A DNA stretch of 64,000 bases from Bradyrhizobium campsiandrae. Lineage in GTDB: Bacteria; Pseudomonadota; Alphaproteobacteria; Rhizobiales; Xanthobacteraceae. Made by a program: the position numbers and the translations under genes. Where the stretch lies: assembly GCF_014529705.1 (NCBI RefSeq), contig NZ_JAANIH010000015.1, positions 1 through 64,000 on the forward strand, given 5' to 3'. This document shows, piece after piece, positions 44,845-53,964 of the stretch (within the stretch, counting starts at the first letter, position 1; each line of letters opens with the position of its first letter). The notes under the pieces were generated by a model that was given only the letters and a program-made list of their open reading frames with translations, was not told where the DNA came from and did not search any database.

Positions 44845-45664
44845 TGATCGCCGCGTTCAGTTCGCCGCCAAACACGAAGATCGCGGCAATGAAATACAGA
44901 AACACCAGCGCGATGATCACCGAGGCGAGCCCCGCATACATCGTCACGTAATTGTTGGCGAAGCGGGCCAGATATTGCCCGAACACGATGCCCGAGATCA
45001 GCGATGCCACGATGGTGAAGACGATGCCGGGCAGGATTTGGAAGAAGCTGCGTCGTCCCGCCGGCAGCCAGGCGTGCAGGATGAGCAGCGCGACCACCAG
45101 CGCGCCAATGGTGATGCCATAGCGCAGCCAGGTGAGGATGCTCTCGTTGGATTCGACGAACAGCGGAATGTGGCGCCGCGCCGCCGCGATGAAGAGCGGC
45201 CCGAGCACGATCAGGAACGCCATGGCGAGCGCCGTGAAGGCCGCAACCAGCGTGTAGCCGATCGATTCCAGCCGCAGCCAGTACCAGCGCCGCATCTCCA
45301 CCACGGCATAGGCGCGGTTCAGCGCGACGCGGAGCGCCTCGACGCCGTTCGAGGCGAAATAGACCGACAGCACCGCGCCGATCGTCAGCACACCGGTGCG
45401 GGTGGTGGTCAGCACGTCGTGGATCTCGCCGGACAGGGAATCGGCCACTTGCTTCGGCCAGACCTGGAGCATCAGCCCGGCCGCCTGGTCGGCAAGTTCC
45501 TTTGAGCCGAAGAAGCCGGCCAACGAAGTCAGCACGATCAGGAACGGGAACAGAGCCATCAGCGTCGACAGCGCGATGTGGCTCGCGATCGCCCAGCCGT
45601 CGTCGGCCAGGAACGTATAGAAGGCGTCCTCCACGATGACGTAGATGGTGCGGATGGCTTTCAC
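44771..45664 (-). CDS. YihY/BrkB-family inner membrane protein
   Basis: A polytopic membrane protein of the YihY/BrkB family (formerly mis-annotated as ribonuclease BN): DDGWAIASHIALSTLMALFPF, LSVYFASNGVEALRVALNRAY, VASLISGIVFGQYLARF and LVFLYFIAAIFVFGGELNA, with about six segments. Function unsettled. I start at the GTG 45664 (MKAIRTIYVIVEDAFYTFL); an earlier in-frame start at 45718 would add 18 residues. Its 3' end overlaps the hybrid kinase gene on the opposite strand by 74 bases. Confidence 0.87.
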   Translation of the reverse strand: MKAIRTIYVIVEDAFYTFLADDGWAIASHIALSTLMALFPFLIVLTSLAGFFGSKELADQAAGLMLQVWPKQVADSLSGEIHDVLTTTRTGVLTIGAVLSVYFASNGVEALRVALNRAYAVVEMRRWYWLRLESIGYTLVAAFTALAMAFLIVLGPLFIAAARRHIPLFVESNESILTWLRYGITIGALVVALLILHAWLPAGRRSFFQILPGIVFTIVASLISGIVFGQYLARFANNYVTMYAGLASVIIALVFLYFIAAIFVFGGELNAAIIKSRLPHGVSLQAAQSLTPAGTQA

Positions 45665-45803
45665 GAGCGACCTACACGACAGCCGTCGCTCGCTCGCCCC
45701 GTGTGCAGGGAGAGGCAAAGAAGCCGGGCAATTGGCACGGGCCGGAAATCATCTCGCTACCATCTGATATTATTGACGGAAAAGCCAGATCGCGAAGCGC
45801 CCC

Positions 45804-45863
45804 CGTCGTCGTTCCGGGGCGATGCCAAGCATCGACCGCTGCGCGCGCCCCGGAATGACGGCG
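45804..45863. repeat. REP-like palindromic element
   Basis: Arms CGTCGTTCCGGGGCG (45807-45821) and CGCCCCGGAATGACG (45846-45860) pair with one mismatch around a 24-base loop. This is a very common intergenic palindrome in Bradyrhizobium as I recall it. Confidence 0.75.
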
Positions 45864-45916
45864 ATGGGTACCGCGACGCCATGGCGCATCTGCAAGCACG
45901 GTGTTATCACCCCCAA

Positions 45917-46111
45917 ATGGCATCCCTCCTGAGTACCTTCATCCTGCCGATCGCCGTGGCCGCCGTGGCGGTGGTGCTGCTGCTCGGCCTCTTCAACATG
46001 ATGCGTGGCGGCTCGCCCAACACCTCGCAGAAATTGATGCGCTGGCGCGTGCTGCTTCAGTTCATCGCGATCGTCATCGCCATGGTCGCGGTCTGGGCGA
46101 TGGGGCGTTAA
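45917..46111 (+). CDS. Small twin-transmembrane (HIG1-like) protein
   Basis: 64 residues with two membrane helices (STFILPIAVAAVAVVLLLGLF and QFIAIVIAMVAVWAM) linked by a polar loop MMRGGSPNTSQKLMRWRV. This resembles the HIG1/twin-transmembrane family of alphaproteobacteria. It begins one base ahead of a clean two-gene unit: the cobalamin adenosyltransferase starts one base after its stop. Longer frames upstream run through the palindromic element and are rejected. Confidence 0.75.
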   Translation: MASLLSTFILPIAVAAVAVVLLLGLFNMMRGGSPNTSQKLMRWRVLLQFIAIVIAMVAVWAMGR

Positions 46112-46112
46112 C

Positions 46113-46685
46113 ATGGTCGTGCTCAACCGCATCTATACGAAGACCGGTGACGACGGAACGACAGCGCTCGGCTCAGGCGAGCGCCGTCCGAAATACGATC
46201 TGCGGATCGCAGCCTACGGCACGGTCGACGAGACCAATGCCGCGATCGGCGTGGTGCGGCTTTACACCAAGGATGCGCCCGAGCTCGATGCGATGCTCGG
46301 CCGCATCCAGAACGATCTGTTCGATCTCGGCGCCGATCTCGCGGTGCCCGAGCGTGAAGGCAAAGCGGAAAGGCTGCGGGTGGTGGCAAGTCAAGTCGAG
46401 CGGCTCGAGCACGACATCGACGCGCTCAACGACAAGCTCGCGCCGCTCACCTCTTTCGTGTTGCCGGGTGGCACGCCGGCCGCCGCCTACCTTCATGTCG
46501 CCCGCACGATTTGCCGCAGGGCGGAACGGGCGATGGTGGAACTGGCGGCCCGCCCTGACGAGCCGGTGAGCGCGGCTGGCATTCAGTATATGAATCGCCT
46601 GTCGGACTTCCTGTTCGTGGCCAGCCGCGCCGCTAATCATAACGGCGCCGGCGATGTGCTCTGGGTTCCCGGCCAGAATCGCTGA
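46113..46685 (+). CDS. pduO: Cob(I)alamin adenosyltransferase (PduO type)
   Basis: The PduO-type ATP:cob(I)alamin adenosyltransferase: NRIYTKTGDDGTTAL with the ATP-binding residues, DETNAAIGV, and the conserved C-terminal block ICRRAERAMVEL...YMNRLSDFLFVASR. It makes adenosylcobalamin from cob(I)alamin. 190 residues, normal for the family. It starts one base after the small membrane-protein gene, so the two are cotranscribed. Confidence 0.93.
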   Translation: MVVLNRIYTKTGDDGTTALGSGERRPKYDLRIAAYGTVDETNAAIGVVRLYTKDAPELDAMLGRIQNDLFDLGADLAVPEREGKAERLRVVASQVERLEHDIDALNDKLAPLTSFVLPGGTPAAAYLHVARTICRRAERAMVELAARPDEPVSAAGIQYMNRLSDFLFVASRAANHNGAGDVLWVPGQNR

Positions 46686-46769
46686 GGTCAAGGGATCGCT
46701 GAGCTGAAGGGATTGCTGACCCCATTGAGGTCGGCATTTCCCGGGGCTAAAATTAGGCCCCTTCGCGCG

Positions 46770-46798
46770 TTGACCGGGCCGGATCAGGCCTTTAGGTT
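46770..46798 (+). promoter_or_regulatory. Candidate promoter of etfB
   Basis: TTGACC, 17-base spacer, TAGGTT, about 45 bases before the etfB ATG. A hairpin GGGGCTAAAATTAGGCCCC precedes it at 46743-46761 and may end transcription of the upstream gene. Confidence 0.45.
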
Positions 46799-46844
46799 CC
46801 GCGCCAGTTGAATGCCCCCTCCCAGATTGAGTGAAAGAGGATCG

Positions 46845-47594
46845 ATGAAGGTCTTAGTGCCGGTAAAGCGGGTGGTCGATTACAACGTCAAGGTCCGCGT
46901 CAAGGGCGATGGATCGGGCGTTGAACTCGCCAACGTCAAGATGTCGATGAACCCGTTCGACGAAATCGCGGTCGAGGAAGCGCTGCGCCTGAAGGAAGCC
47001 GGCAAGGCGACCGAAGTCGTGGTGGTCTCCATCGGGCCTGCGCAGGCGTCGGAGACGATCCGCACTGGTTTGGCCATGGGCGCCGATCGCGGCATCCTGG
47101 TGAAGGCCGAGGGCACCGTCGAGCCGCTCGCCGTCGCCAAGATCCTGAAGAAGGTTGCCGAAGAAGAGCAGCCCGGCCTGATCATCCTCGGCAAGCAGGC
47201 GATCGACGACGACAGCAATCAGACCGGCCAGATGCTGGCCGCGCTGCTCGGCTGGTCGCAGGCGACCTTCGCCTCGAAGCTCGAGGTCGAAGGTTCCGAC
47301 TTCAAGGTCACCCGCGAAGTCGACGGCGGCCTGCAGACCGTCAAGCTGAAGGGACCGGCGATCGTCACCACTGACCTCCGTCTCAACGAGCCGCGCTATG
47401 CCTCGCTGCCCAACATCATGAAGGCCAAGAAGAAGCCGATCGCGGACAAGGCCGTCGCCGATTACGGCGTCGACGTCACCGCGCGGCTCGAGGTTCTGAA
47501 GACAACCGAACCGGCAGGCCGCAAGGCGGGCGTCAAGGTCAAGGACGTCGCCGAGCTGGTGTCGAAACTCAAGAACGAAGCCGGGGTGCTCTGA
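46845..47594 (+). CDS. etfB: Electron transfer flavoprotein subunit beta
   Basis: Etf[55 protein letters not shown] and the signature [21 protein letters not shown]. The subunit holds AMP and, with EtfA, passes electrons from acyl-CoA dehydrogenases to the ETF-quinone oxidoreductase. I start at the ATG 46845 with AAAGAGG upstream; an earlier in-frame ATG at 46812 would add 11 residues not typical of EtfB. Its stop overlaps the etfA start (TGATG). Confidence 0.95.
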   Translation: MKVLVPVKRVVDYNVKVRVKGDGSGVELANVKMSMNPFDEIAVEEALRLKEAGKATEVVVVSIGPAQASETIRTGLAMGADRGILVKAEGTVEPLAVAKILKKVAEEEQPGLIILGKQAIDDDSNQTGQMLAALLGWSQATFASKLEVEGSDFKVTREVDGGLQTVKLKGPAIVTTDLRLNEPRYASLPNIMKAKKKPIADKAVADYGVDVTARLEVLKTTEPAGRKAGVKVKDVAELVSKLKNEAGVL

Positions 47595-48538
47595 TGACGA
47601 CGCTGCTGATTGCCGAACACGACAATGCGTCGCTCAAGGATGCAACCAACAAGGCCCTGACCGCAGCTAGCGCGCTCGGCGCCGACGTTGACGTGCTGGT
47701 GGCCGGCCAGAATGCCAAGGCCGCGGCGGATGCCGCCGCCAAGCTCGCCGGCGTCAAGAAGGTGCTGCTCGCCGACGGCGAGACCTATGCGCACGATCTC
47801 GCCGAACCGCTGGCCGCGCTGATCGTCTCGCTGGCCCCGTCCTATGACGCGATCGTCGCGCCCGCGACCTCGCGCTTCAAGAACGTGATGCCGCGCGTGG
47901 CTGCCCTGCTCGACGTGATGCAGGTCTCGGAGATCATCAAGGTCGTCGCCCCCGACACCTATGAGCGTCCGATCTATGCCGGCAACGCCATCCAGACCGT
48001 GAAGTCGAAGGACGCCAAGAAGGTCATCACCGTCCGCACCTCCACCTTCGCCGCCGCCGGTGAAGGCGGCAGCGCGTCGGTCGAGAGCGTCGCGGCGGCG
48101 GCCGATCCGGGCCTGTCGTCCTTCGTCGGCGAGGAGGTCGCCAAGAGCGACCGCCCCGAGCTGACCTCGGCCAAGATCATCGTCTCCGGCGGTCGCGCCA
48201 TGCAGAGCCGCGAGAACTTCGCCAAATACATCGAGCCGCTCGCCGACAAGCTGGGCGCCGGTGTCGGTGCCTCGCGTGCGGCGGTCGACGCCGGCTATGC
48301 GCCGAACGACTGGCAGGTCGGCCAGACCGGCAAGGTGGTGGCCCCCGAGCTCTATGTCGCGGTCGGCATTTCCGGCGCCATCCAGCATCTGGCCGGCATG
48401 AAGGACTCCAAGGTGATCGTCGCGATCAACAAGGACGAGGACGCGCCGATCTTCCAGGTCGCCGATTACGGCCTGGTCGCCGACCTCTACCAGGCGGTTC
48501 CGGAGCTGACGACCGAACTCGGCAAGCTCGGCAAGTAA
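47594..48538 (+). CDS. etfA: Electron transfer flavoprotein subunit alpha
   Basis: EtfA, 314 residues: [22 protein letters not shown] at the start and the FAD-binding C-terminal half with [53 protein letters not shown] and [24 protein letters not shown]. It carries the FAD of the heterodimer. It is coupled to etfB by an overlap and followed by a strong terminator, closing the two-gene operon. Confidence 0.96.
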   Translation: MTTLLIAEHDNASLKDATNKALTAASALGADVDVLVAGQNAKAAADAAAKLAGVKKVLLADGETYAHDLAEPLAALIVSLAPSYDAIVAPATSRFKNVMPRVAALLDVMQVSEIIKVVAPDTYERPIYAGNAIQTVKSKDAKKVITVRTSTFAAAGEGGSASVESVAAAADPGLSSFVGEEVAKSDRPELTSAKIIVSGGRAMQSRENFAKYIEPLADKLGAGVGASRAAVDAGYAPNDWQVGQTGKVVAPELYVAVGISGAIQHLAGMKDSKVIVAINKDEDAPIFQVADYGLVADLYQAVPELTTELGKLGK

Positions 48539-48547
48539 AAGCCGTTC

Positions 48548-48590
48548 AAAACACCGGCCGGAGGTATAAACTCCGGCCGGTGTTTCATTT
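48548..48590 (+). terminator. Terminator of etfBA
   Basis: Perfect 15-bp stem, AAACACCGGCCGGAG / CTCCGGCCGGTGTTT, with a 7-base loop, starting about ten bases after etfA, followed by CATTT. Confidence 0.9.
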
Positions 48591-48628
48591 CTGAGGCGTT
48601 TTCTTTGGCGCGGGGCGCGCCTTTGAAG

Positions 48629-48686
48629 CGATCCAATCTAGGTTTCGAGCCAGGATTCTGATCTAATCGGGCTTCCGATTGGATCG
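48629..48686 (+). promoter_or_regulatory. Inverted-repeat sites upstream of the hydroxybutyryl-CoA dehydrogenase gene
   Basis: GATCTAATCGG (48660-48670) and CCGATTGGATC (48675-48685) form an inverted repeat with one mismatch and a 4-base spacer; a further half-site CGATCCAATC lies at 48629-48638. The position, about 65-120 bases ahead of the start, would suit an operator for a regulator of acyl-CoA metabolism. This is inference only. Confidence 0.4.
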
Positions 48687-48749
48687 GTTCTCCCGGCTCA
48701 GGGAATTAAGGCAGGGCGCGATATGCGCGCCGTTCCGGTGGATGACATT

Positions 48750-49631
48750 ATGGCGGCAGTGATCAAGAAGGTCGGCGTGATCGGCGCGGGGCAGATGGGC
48801 AATGGCATCGCCCATGTCGCCGCCCTGGCCGGCTTCGATGTGGTGCTCAACGACGTCTCGGCCGACCGCCTGAAGTCAGGCATGGCGACCATCAACGGCA
48901 ATCTGGCGCGCCAAGTCTCCAAGAAGGCCGTCACCGAGGACGACAAGACCAAGGCGATGGCGCGCATCTCGCTGGCCGAGAAGCTCGACGACCTCGCCGA
49001 TTGCGATCTCGTGATCGAGACCGCGGTCGAGAAGGAAGAGGTCAAGCGCAAGATTTTCCACGAGCTCTGCGCGGTGCTTAAGCCCGAGGCGATCGTCGCC
49101 TCCGACACGTCGTCGATCTCGATCACGCGGCTCGCCGCCGCCACCGACCGGCCCGAGCGCTTCATCGGCATTCATTTCATGAATCCGGTGCCGCTGATGG
49201 AGCTGGTCGAGCTGATCCGCGGTATCGCCACCGACGATTCCACCTTCGAGGCGTCCAAGGAATTCGTTGCCAAGCTCGGCAAGCAGGTCGCCGTTTCCGA
49301 GGATTTCCCGGCCTTCATCGTCAACCGGATCCTGCTGCCGATGATCAACGAGGCGATCTACACGCTGTACGAAGGCGTCGGCAATGTCGAGGCGATCGAC
49401 GCGGCGATGAAGCTCGGTGCGCATCACCCGATGGGTCCGCTGGAGCTCGCCGATTTCATCGGCCTCGATACCTGCCTGTCGATCATGCAGGTGTTGCATG
49501 AGGGCCTCGCCGACTCCAAGTACCGTCCGTGTCCGCTGCTGGTGAAATACGTCGAGGCCGGTTGGCTCGGCCGCAAGACCCAGCGCGGCTTCTACGACTA
49601 CCGCGGCGCCAAGCCGGTTCCGACAAGGTAA
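48750..49631 (+). CDS. hbd: 3-hydroxybutyryl-CoA dehydrogenase
   Basis: 293 residues: NAD-binding start VIKKVGVIGAGQMGNGIAHV, then the family active-site region RFIGIHFMNPVPLMELVELI and FPAFIVNRILLPMINEA, and AMKLGAHHPMGPLELADFIGLD near the end. It interconverts 3-hydroxybutyryl-CoA and acetoacetyl-CoA. Two ATGs are in frame (48723 and 48750); the second gives the usual length. It is downstream of etfBA, which fits a role in short-chain acyl-CoA oxidation, but a terminator separates them. Confidence 0.93.
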   Translation: MAAVIKKVGVIGAGQMGNGIAHVAALAGFDVVLNDVSADRLKSGMATINGNLARQVSKKAVTEDDKTKAMARISLAEKLDDLADCDLVIETAVEKEEVKRKIFHELCAVLKPEAIVASDTSSISITRLAAATDRPERFIGIHFMNPVPLMELVELIRGIATDDSTFEASKEFVAKLGKQVAVSEDFPAFIVNRILLPMINEAIYTLYEGVGNVEAIDAAMKLGAHHPMGPLELADFIGLDTCLSIMQVLHEGLADSKYRPCPLLVKYVEAGWLGRKTQRGFYDYRGAKPVPTR

Positions 49632-49640
49632 GACGTTCTC

Positions 49641-49772
49641 TCGTGCCCCGGACGCAGCGCAGCGCGTTAGCGATGCGCTGCAGAGCCGGGGCCCAGTAGC
49701 CGCGTGCGCTGAAGGCTGGGTCCCGGCTCTGCGGTGCGTCACTTGCGTGCCGCCCCTTGTCCGGGACACGCC
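49641..49772. repeat. Palindromic repeat element (REP-like)
   Basis: Two nested pairs: GTGCCCCGGACGCAGCGCAG with GTCCGGGACACG, and GAGCCGGGGCCCAG with CTGGGTCCCGGCTC. It follows the dehydrogenase gene and resembles intergenic elements frequent in Bradyrhizobium. Confidence 0.7.
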
Positions 49773-49849
49773 TGCCGTGCTGCTCCATGACAATTCATGT
49801 CGCGTTAACCTCTCGCGCCTAGGCTGCGCCCGGTACGAGGGTTCGCGTA

Positions 49850-50044
49850 ATGGACACGATGGCGATGGTCAGCACCATGCTGGCCTCTCAGCAGGGCGCG
49901 CTGCAGTCGAATATCGCGGCGACGCTGACGAAGCAGAATTTGGACATGGAGAAATCCACCGTCCTGACGCTGCTGGGCGCCGGTCAGCCATCCCTCGCCA
50001 ATGTCGGCCCCGGCGTCGGCGGCAATCTCAACGTCACCGCCTGA
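49850..50044 (+). CDS. Small YjfB-like putative motility protein
   Basis: 64 residues, soluble: MDTMAMVSTMLASQQGALQSN, then KQNLDMEKSTVLTLLGAG and a Gly/Pro-rich end. This is the pattern of the YjfB putative motility family; the function is not proven. It is alone, upstream and convergent with tlpA (8 bases between stops), in a region without other motility genes. CGAGGGTT may serve as the ribosome-binding site. Confidence 0.7.
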   Translation: MDTMAMVSTMLASQQGALQSNIAATLTKQNLDMEKSTVLTLLGAGQPSLANVGPGVGGNLNVTA

Positions 50045-50052
50045 AACTCCGC

Positions 50053-50718
50053 TTAGAGCGCTGCGGCCGCTGGCCCTAGCGCGGCGCGGATCAGCTTGAG
50101 CGCGTCGTCGCTCGCCCACTCCGCCGGTCCCGCGATGGTCGCGATCTCGCAGCCTTGCGGGTCGACCAGCACCGAGGTCGGCATGCCCAGCGCCCGGCCT
50201 ATGGACTTAAGATCCTGGAAAACCTTGGCTTTCTGGTCGGTGAAAGAGCCGAGCCGGGTCAGATTGGCGTCCTTCAGGAAGTTTTTCGGCTTCTCGGGGT
50301 CCCGGGTGTCGATATTGATCGCGACCACCTCGAAATTGGGACCGGACAGCTTGGTTTGAAGCTGCTCCAGCGCCGGCATCTCCTTGCGGCAGGGCACGCA
50401 CCAGGTGGCCCAGAGGTTGACCAGCAGCGTCTTGCCGCGGAAATCCGACAGCTTCCTCGGCTTGCCGTCGGCATCCTCAAAGGCGAGGTCGGGCAGCTTC
50501 AGGGGGGCGCTGGCCATGGTCAGCGCAGCCACCTCGCCATGGGCGAGCGGAGCGATCCTCGCGGCCGTGGCCACCGCCGGCTTGCAGGTCGGATCGCCTG
50601 AGGGCGCCCGGTTCAGGCCGAGCCCATAGAGCGCAGCGAATCCGGCGAGGCCACCGACCACCACGGTGGCGATGACGATGGGGATCCGGCGCGTGGCGGA
50701 GGGCTTCTGGTCGAGCAT
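50053..50718 (-). CDS. tlpA: TlpA periplasmic thiol:disulfide reductase
   Basis: Membrane-anchored thioredoxin: N-terminal membrane segment ([21 protein letters not shown]), then the thioredoxin fold with the active-site WCVPC in [18 protein letters not shown] and the cis-Pro region [14 protein letters not shown]. TlpA keeps cytochrome oxidase assembly thiols reduced in the periplasm of Bradyrhizobium, and this sequence closely matches that protein as I remember it. I start at the ATG 50718 ([11 protein letters not shown]); another ATG is at 50730. Divergent from argH. Confidence 0.92.
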   Translation of the reverse strand: MLDQKPSATRRIPIVIATVVVGGLAGFAALYGLGLNRAPSGDPTCKPAVATAARIAPLAHGEVAALTMASAPLKLPDLAFEDADGKPRKLSDFRGKTLLVNLWATWCVPCRKEMPALEQLQTKLSGPNFEVVAINIDTRDPEKPKNFLKDANLTRLGSFTDQKAKVFQDLKSIGRALGMPTSVLVDPQGCEIATIAGPAEWASDDALKLIRAALGPAAAAL

Positions 50719-50819
50719 ATCGTTTGTCATCCGGTCGCAGATATGGCTATCAGGGGCCTCTTAATACGGCTGGCCTTGGCCAGCAAACATGCGGCAAAGC
50801 AAGGCGTGAGCAGGGGATC

Positions 50820-52211
50820 ATGAGCAACAAGATGTGGGGCGGCCGGTTCTCGGAGCGTCCCGATGAGATCATGGAAGAGATCAACGTCTCCATCGACGTC
50901 GATCGTCACCTCTTTGCCCAGGACATTGCCGCGTCCAAGGCCCACGCCGCGATGCTGGCCGCGAACGGCATCATCACGGCTTCTGATGCGAAAAATATCG
51001 GCAAGGGTCTAGACACGATTTTGTCAGAGATCGGCAAGGGCGGCTTCGAGTTCAAGCGCGCGCTCGAGGACATTCATATGAATGTCGAGAGCCGCCTGTC
51101 GGAGCTGATCGGGCCTGCCGCCGGCCGCCTGCACACCGCCCGCTCCCGCAACGACCAGGTCGCGACCGATTTCCGTCTCTATGTCCGCGACATCGTCGAC
51201 GAAACCGATGCGGCGCTCGCTGCGTTCCAGCAGGCGCTGGTGGAGCGCGCGCTCGAGCATGCCGGCACCGTCATGCCCGGCTTCACGCATCTGCAGACCG
51301 CGCAGCCCGTGACCTTCGGCCACCATCTGCTCGCCTATGTCGAGATGGCGGCGCGCGACCGCGGCCGTTTTCAGGATGCGCGCAAGCGGCTCAATGAATC
51401 CCCGCTCGGCGCGGCCGCGCTCGCCGGCACCTCGTTTCCGATCGACCGTCACGCCACAGCCAAGGCATTGGGCTTCGATCGCCCGATGGCGAATTCGCTC
51501 GATGCGGTCTCCGACCGCGACTTCGTGCTGGAGACGCTCTCGGCGGCTTCGATCTGCGCGGTGCACATGTCGCGCCTTGCCGAGGAGATCGTGATCTGGA
51601 CCTCGCCGCTGGTCGGCCTGATCCGCCTCAGCGACAAGTTCACCACCGGCTCCTCGATCATGCCGCAGAAGCGCAATCCTGATGCCGCCGAGCTCGTGCG
51701 CGCCAAGTCCGGTCGCGTCATCGGCGCGCTCAACGGTCTGTTGATCGTGATGAAGGGCCTGCCGCTCGCCTATCAAAAGGACATGCAGGAGGACAAGCAG
51801 GGCGCCATGGAGGGTTTTGCGGCGCTGTCGCTGGCGATCCGCGCCATGACCGGCATGGTCCGCGACCTCGTGCCCGACGAGGCCAGGATGAAGGCCGCCG
51901 CCGGCGAGGGCTATGCCACCGCGACCGATCTTGCCGACTGGCTGGTGCGGAGCCTGAAGATGCCGTTCCGCGAGGCCCATCACGTCACCGGCCGCATCGT
52001 TGCCAAGGCCTCCGAGGGCGGTGTGGCGCTGCATGAGCTGCCGCTAAAGGACATGCAGGCGATCGAGCCTAAAATCACCAAGGACGTGCTCGGCGTGCTC
52101 TCGGTCGAATCCTCGGTGAAGAGCCGCACCAGCTTCGGCGGCACCGCGCCGAAGAACGTGGCCGCCCAGGCCAAGGCCTGGGCGAAGCGGCTGGAAAAAG
52201 AGCGGAAATAG
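50820..52211 (+). CDS. argH: Argininosuccinate lyase
   Basis: 463 residues: [20 protein letters not shown], then the fumarase-superfamily signature [11 protein letters not shown] and the [16 protein letters not shown] block. It cleaves argininosuccinate to arginine and fumarate, the last step of arginine synthesis. GCAGGGG is the ribosome-binding site before the ATG 50820; the frame is open 96 bases upstream but those residues are not conserved. First gene of the argH-lptM-lysA group. Confidence 0.97.
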   Translation: MSNKMWGGRFSERPDEIMEEINVSIDVDRHLFAQDIAASKAHAAMLAANGIITASDAKNIGKGLDTILSEIGKGGFEFKRALEDIHMNVESRLSELIGPAAGRLHTARSRNDQVATDFRLYVRDIVDETDAALAAFQQALVERALEHAGTVMPGFTHLQTAQPVTFGHHLLAYVEMAARDRGRFQDARKRLNESPLGAAALAGTSFPIDRHATAKALGFDRPMANSLDAVSDRDFVLETLSAASICAVHMSRLAEEIVIWTSPLVGLIRLSDKFTTGSSIMPQKRNPDAAELVRAKSGRVIGALNGLLIVMKGLPLAYQKDMQEDKQGAMEGFAALSLAIRAMTGMVRDLVPDEARMKAAAGEGYATATDLADWLVRSLKMPFREAHHVTGRIVAKASEGGVALHELPLKDMQAIEPKITKDVLGVLSVESSVKSRTSFGGTAPKNVAAQAKAWAKRLEKERK

Positions 52212-52310
52212 GGCTGAAGGCAAAATTTCGCTTATGTTTCATGGTCATCCGGGTCTCGCCAGAGCGTGCCAATCTCTGTATGGTGCGCCCCGCGTAGTGG
52301 GGATTTCGTC

Positions 52311-52604
52311 GTGACGTCAAAGTTTCGCCCGGCCGGCTCGGGGTGGGCCATCATTGTCTTGAGCCTGACGGCGCTTGCGCTCGCCGGCTGTGGCCGTAAG
52401 GGCCCGCTCGATCTGCCGCCGACCGCTTCCAACGCGTCCACGGCCAACATCGCCGCGCCCAGTGATACCGAGACCGAGGCCCAGAAGACGCCGAGCGTGT
52501 TCAATCCGACCTACGGCGCGGATGCCGCGCCGGCGGCGACCAAGGGCAGGAAAAAACCGTTTGTCCTCGACCCGCTCCTGGACGAACCTCCCGGCAAGCA
52601 ATGA
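52311..52604 (+). CDS. lptM: LptM-like small lipoprotein
   Basis: 97 residues with a signal peptide and lipobox ALAGC directly followed by GRKGPLDLPP, the defining start of the LptM/YifL family, which helps the LPS translocon LptDE mature. The rest is Pro/Ala/Ser-rich. I start at the GTG 52311; an ATG 45 bases earlier is in frame but the product would have a poor signal. Its place between argH and lysA is the usual one. Confidence 0.87.
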   Translation: MTSKFRPAGSGWAIIVLSLTALALAGCGRKGPLDLPPTASNASTANIAAPSDTETEAQKTPSVFNPTYGADAAPAATKGRKKPFVLDPLLDEPPGKQ

Positions 52605-52627
52605 GCCGGGGCAACTGAGCCAACGCC

Positions 52628-53893
52628 ATGAACCATTTCGACTACCGCAACGGCGTGCTGCACGCCGAGGCGGTGAACCTGTCCGAGCTGGCCGCGACCG
52701 TCGGCACGCCGTTCTATTGCTATTCGACCGCGACGCTGGAGCGGCACTACCGCGTCTTCACGGATGCCTTTGCCGGCGAGAAGGTGCTGGTCTGCTACGC
52801 CATGAAGGCGAACTCCAACCAGTCGGTGCTGCGAACGCTGGCCAAGCTTGGCGCCGGCGCCGACGTGGTCTCCGGCGGTGAATTGAAGCGCGCGCTCGCC
52901 GCCGGCATTCCCGCCGGCAAGATCGTGTTCTCCGGCGTCGGCAAGACCGAGACCGAATTGCGCGCGGCGCTCGCCGCCGACATCCTCTGCCTCAACGTCG
53001 AATCCGAGCCGGAGCTCGAATTGCTGTCGCGCCTTGCAACCGAGATGGGCAAGACCGCGCGCATCTCGGTCCGCGTCAATCCCGACGTCGATGCCGGCAC
53101 GCATGCCAAGATCTCGACCGGCAAATCCGAGAACAAGTTCGGCATCCCGATCGTTCATGCCCGCGAGGTCTATGCACGTGCCGCGAAGCTTCCGGGCATC
53201 GAGGTCACCGGCACCGACGTGCATATCGGCAGCCAGATCACCGACCTCTCCAAGATGGAGACGGCCTTCCGCATCCTCTCCGAATTCGTGCAGACGCTGC
53301 GCGCCGACGGCCACAACATCAGCCACGTCGATTTCGGCGGCGGGCTCGGCATTCCCTACCATATGGACCGCGAGGTCCCGCCGGAGCCGCAGGCCTATGC
53401 CGCGATGGTCAAGCGGGTCAGCCACAATCTCGGCTGCACGCTGATGTTCGAGCCGGGCCGCATGATCGTCGGCAATGCCGGCATCCTCGTCGCCAAGGTG
53501 ATCTATGTGAAGCACGGCGACGGCAAGAACTTCGTCATCATCGACGCCGCCATGAACGACCTGATTCGCCCGACGCTGTACGAGGCGCATCACGACATCC
53601 TGCCGGTGATGCAGCCGGCCAAGGGTGCGGCGACCATCACGGCCGACGTCGTCGGCCCGGTCTGCGAGACCGGCGACTATCTCGCGCTCGACCGCACGCT
53701 GCCGACGCCCAAGCCCGGCGATCTCATCGCCATCATGACCGCAGGTGCCTATGGCGCCGTGCAGGCCGGCACCTACAACACCCGGCCGCTGGTGCCGGAA
53801 GTGCTGGTGAAGGGCGACCAGTACGCCGTGGTGCGTCCGCGCATCGAGGTCGAGCAGCTCATTGCGATGGATACGCCCGCGCCGTGGCTGTGA
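52628..53893 (+). CDS. lysA: Diaminopimelate decarboxylase
   Basis: 421 residues, alanine-racemase-type fold: PLP Lys60 in VCYAMKANSN, HIGSQITDLSKME, VDFGGGLGIPY and the C-terminal CETGDYLA motif. It makes lysine from meso-diaminopimelate. Start ATG 52628 is 23 bases after lptM, so it is probably cotranscribed with argH-lptM. A long open frame on the opposite strand over this gene is a shadow. Confidence 0.97.
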   Translation: MNHFDYRNGVLHAEAVNLSELAATVGTPFYCYSTATLERHYRVFTDAFAGEKVLVCYAMKANSNQSVLRTLAKLGAGADVVSGGELKRALAAGIPAGKIVFSGVGKTETELRAALAADILCLNVESEPELELLSRLATEMGKTARISVRVNPDVDAGTHAKISTGKSENKFGIPIVHAREVYARAAKLPGIEVTGTDVHIGSQITDLSKMETAFRILSEFVQTLRADGHNISHVDFGGGLGIPYHMDREVPPEPQAYAAMVKRVSHNLGCTLMFEPGRMIVGNAGILVAKVIYVKHGDGKNFVIIDAAMNDLIRPTLYEAHHDILPVMQPAKGAATITADVVGPVCETGDYLALDRTLPTPKPGDLIAIMTAGAYGAVQAGTYNTRPLVPEVLVKGDQYAVVRPRIEVEQLIAMDTPAPWL

Positions 53894-53964
53894 GGCGGCC
53901 TGCCGAAATCCGTAAAACAACCCCATGCACAGTAGCGCGGGGAGCTTCGCAGTTCGTGTGAGCG

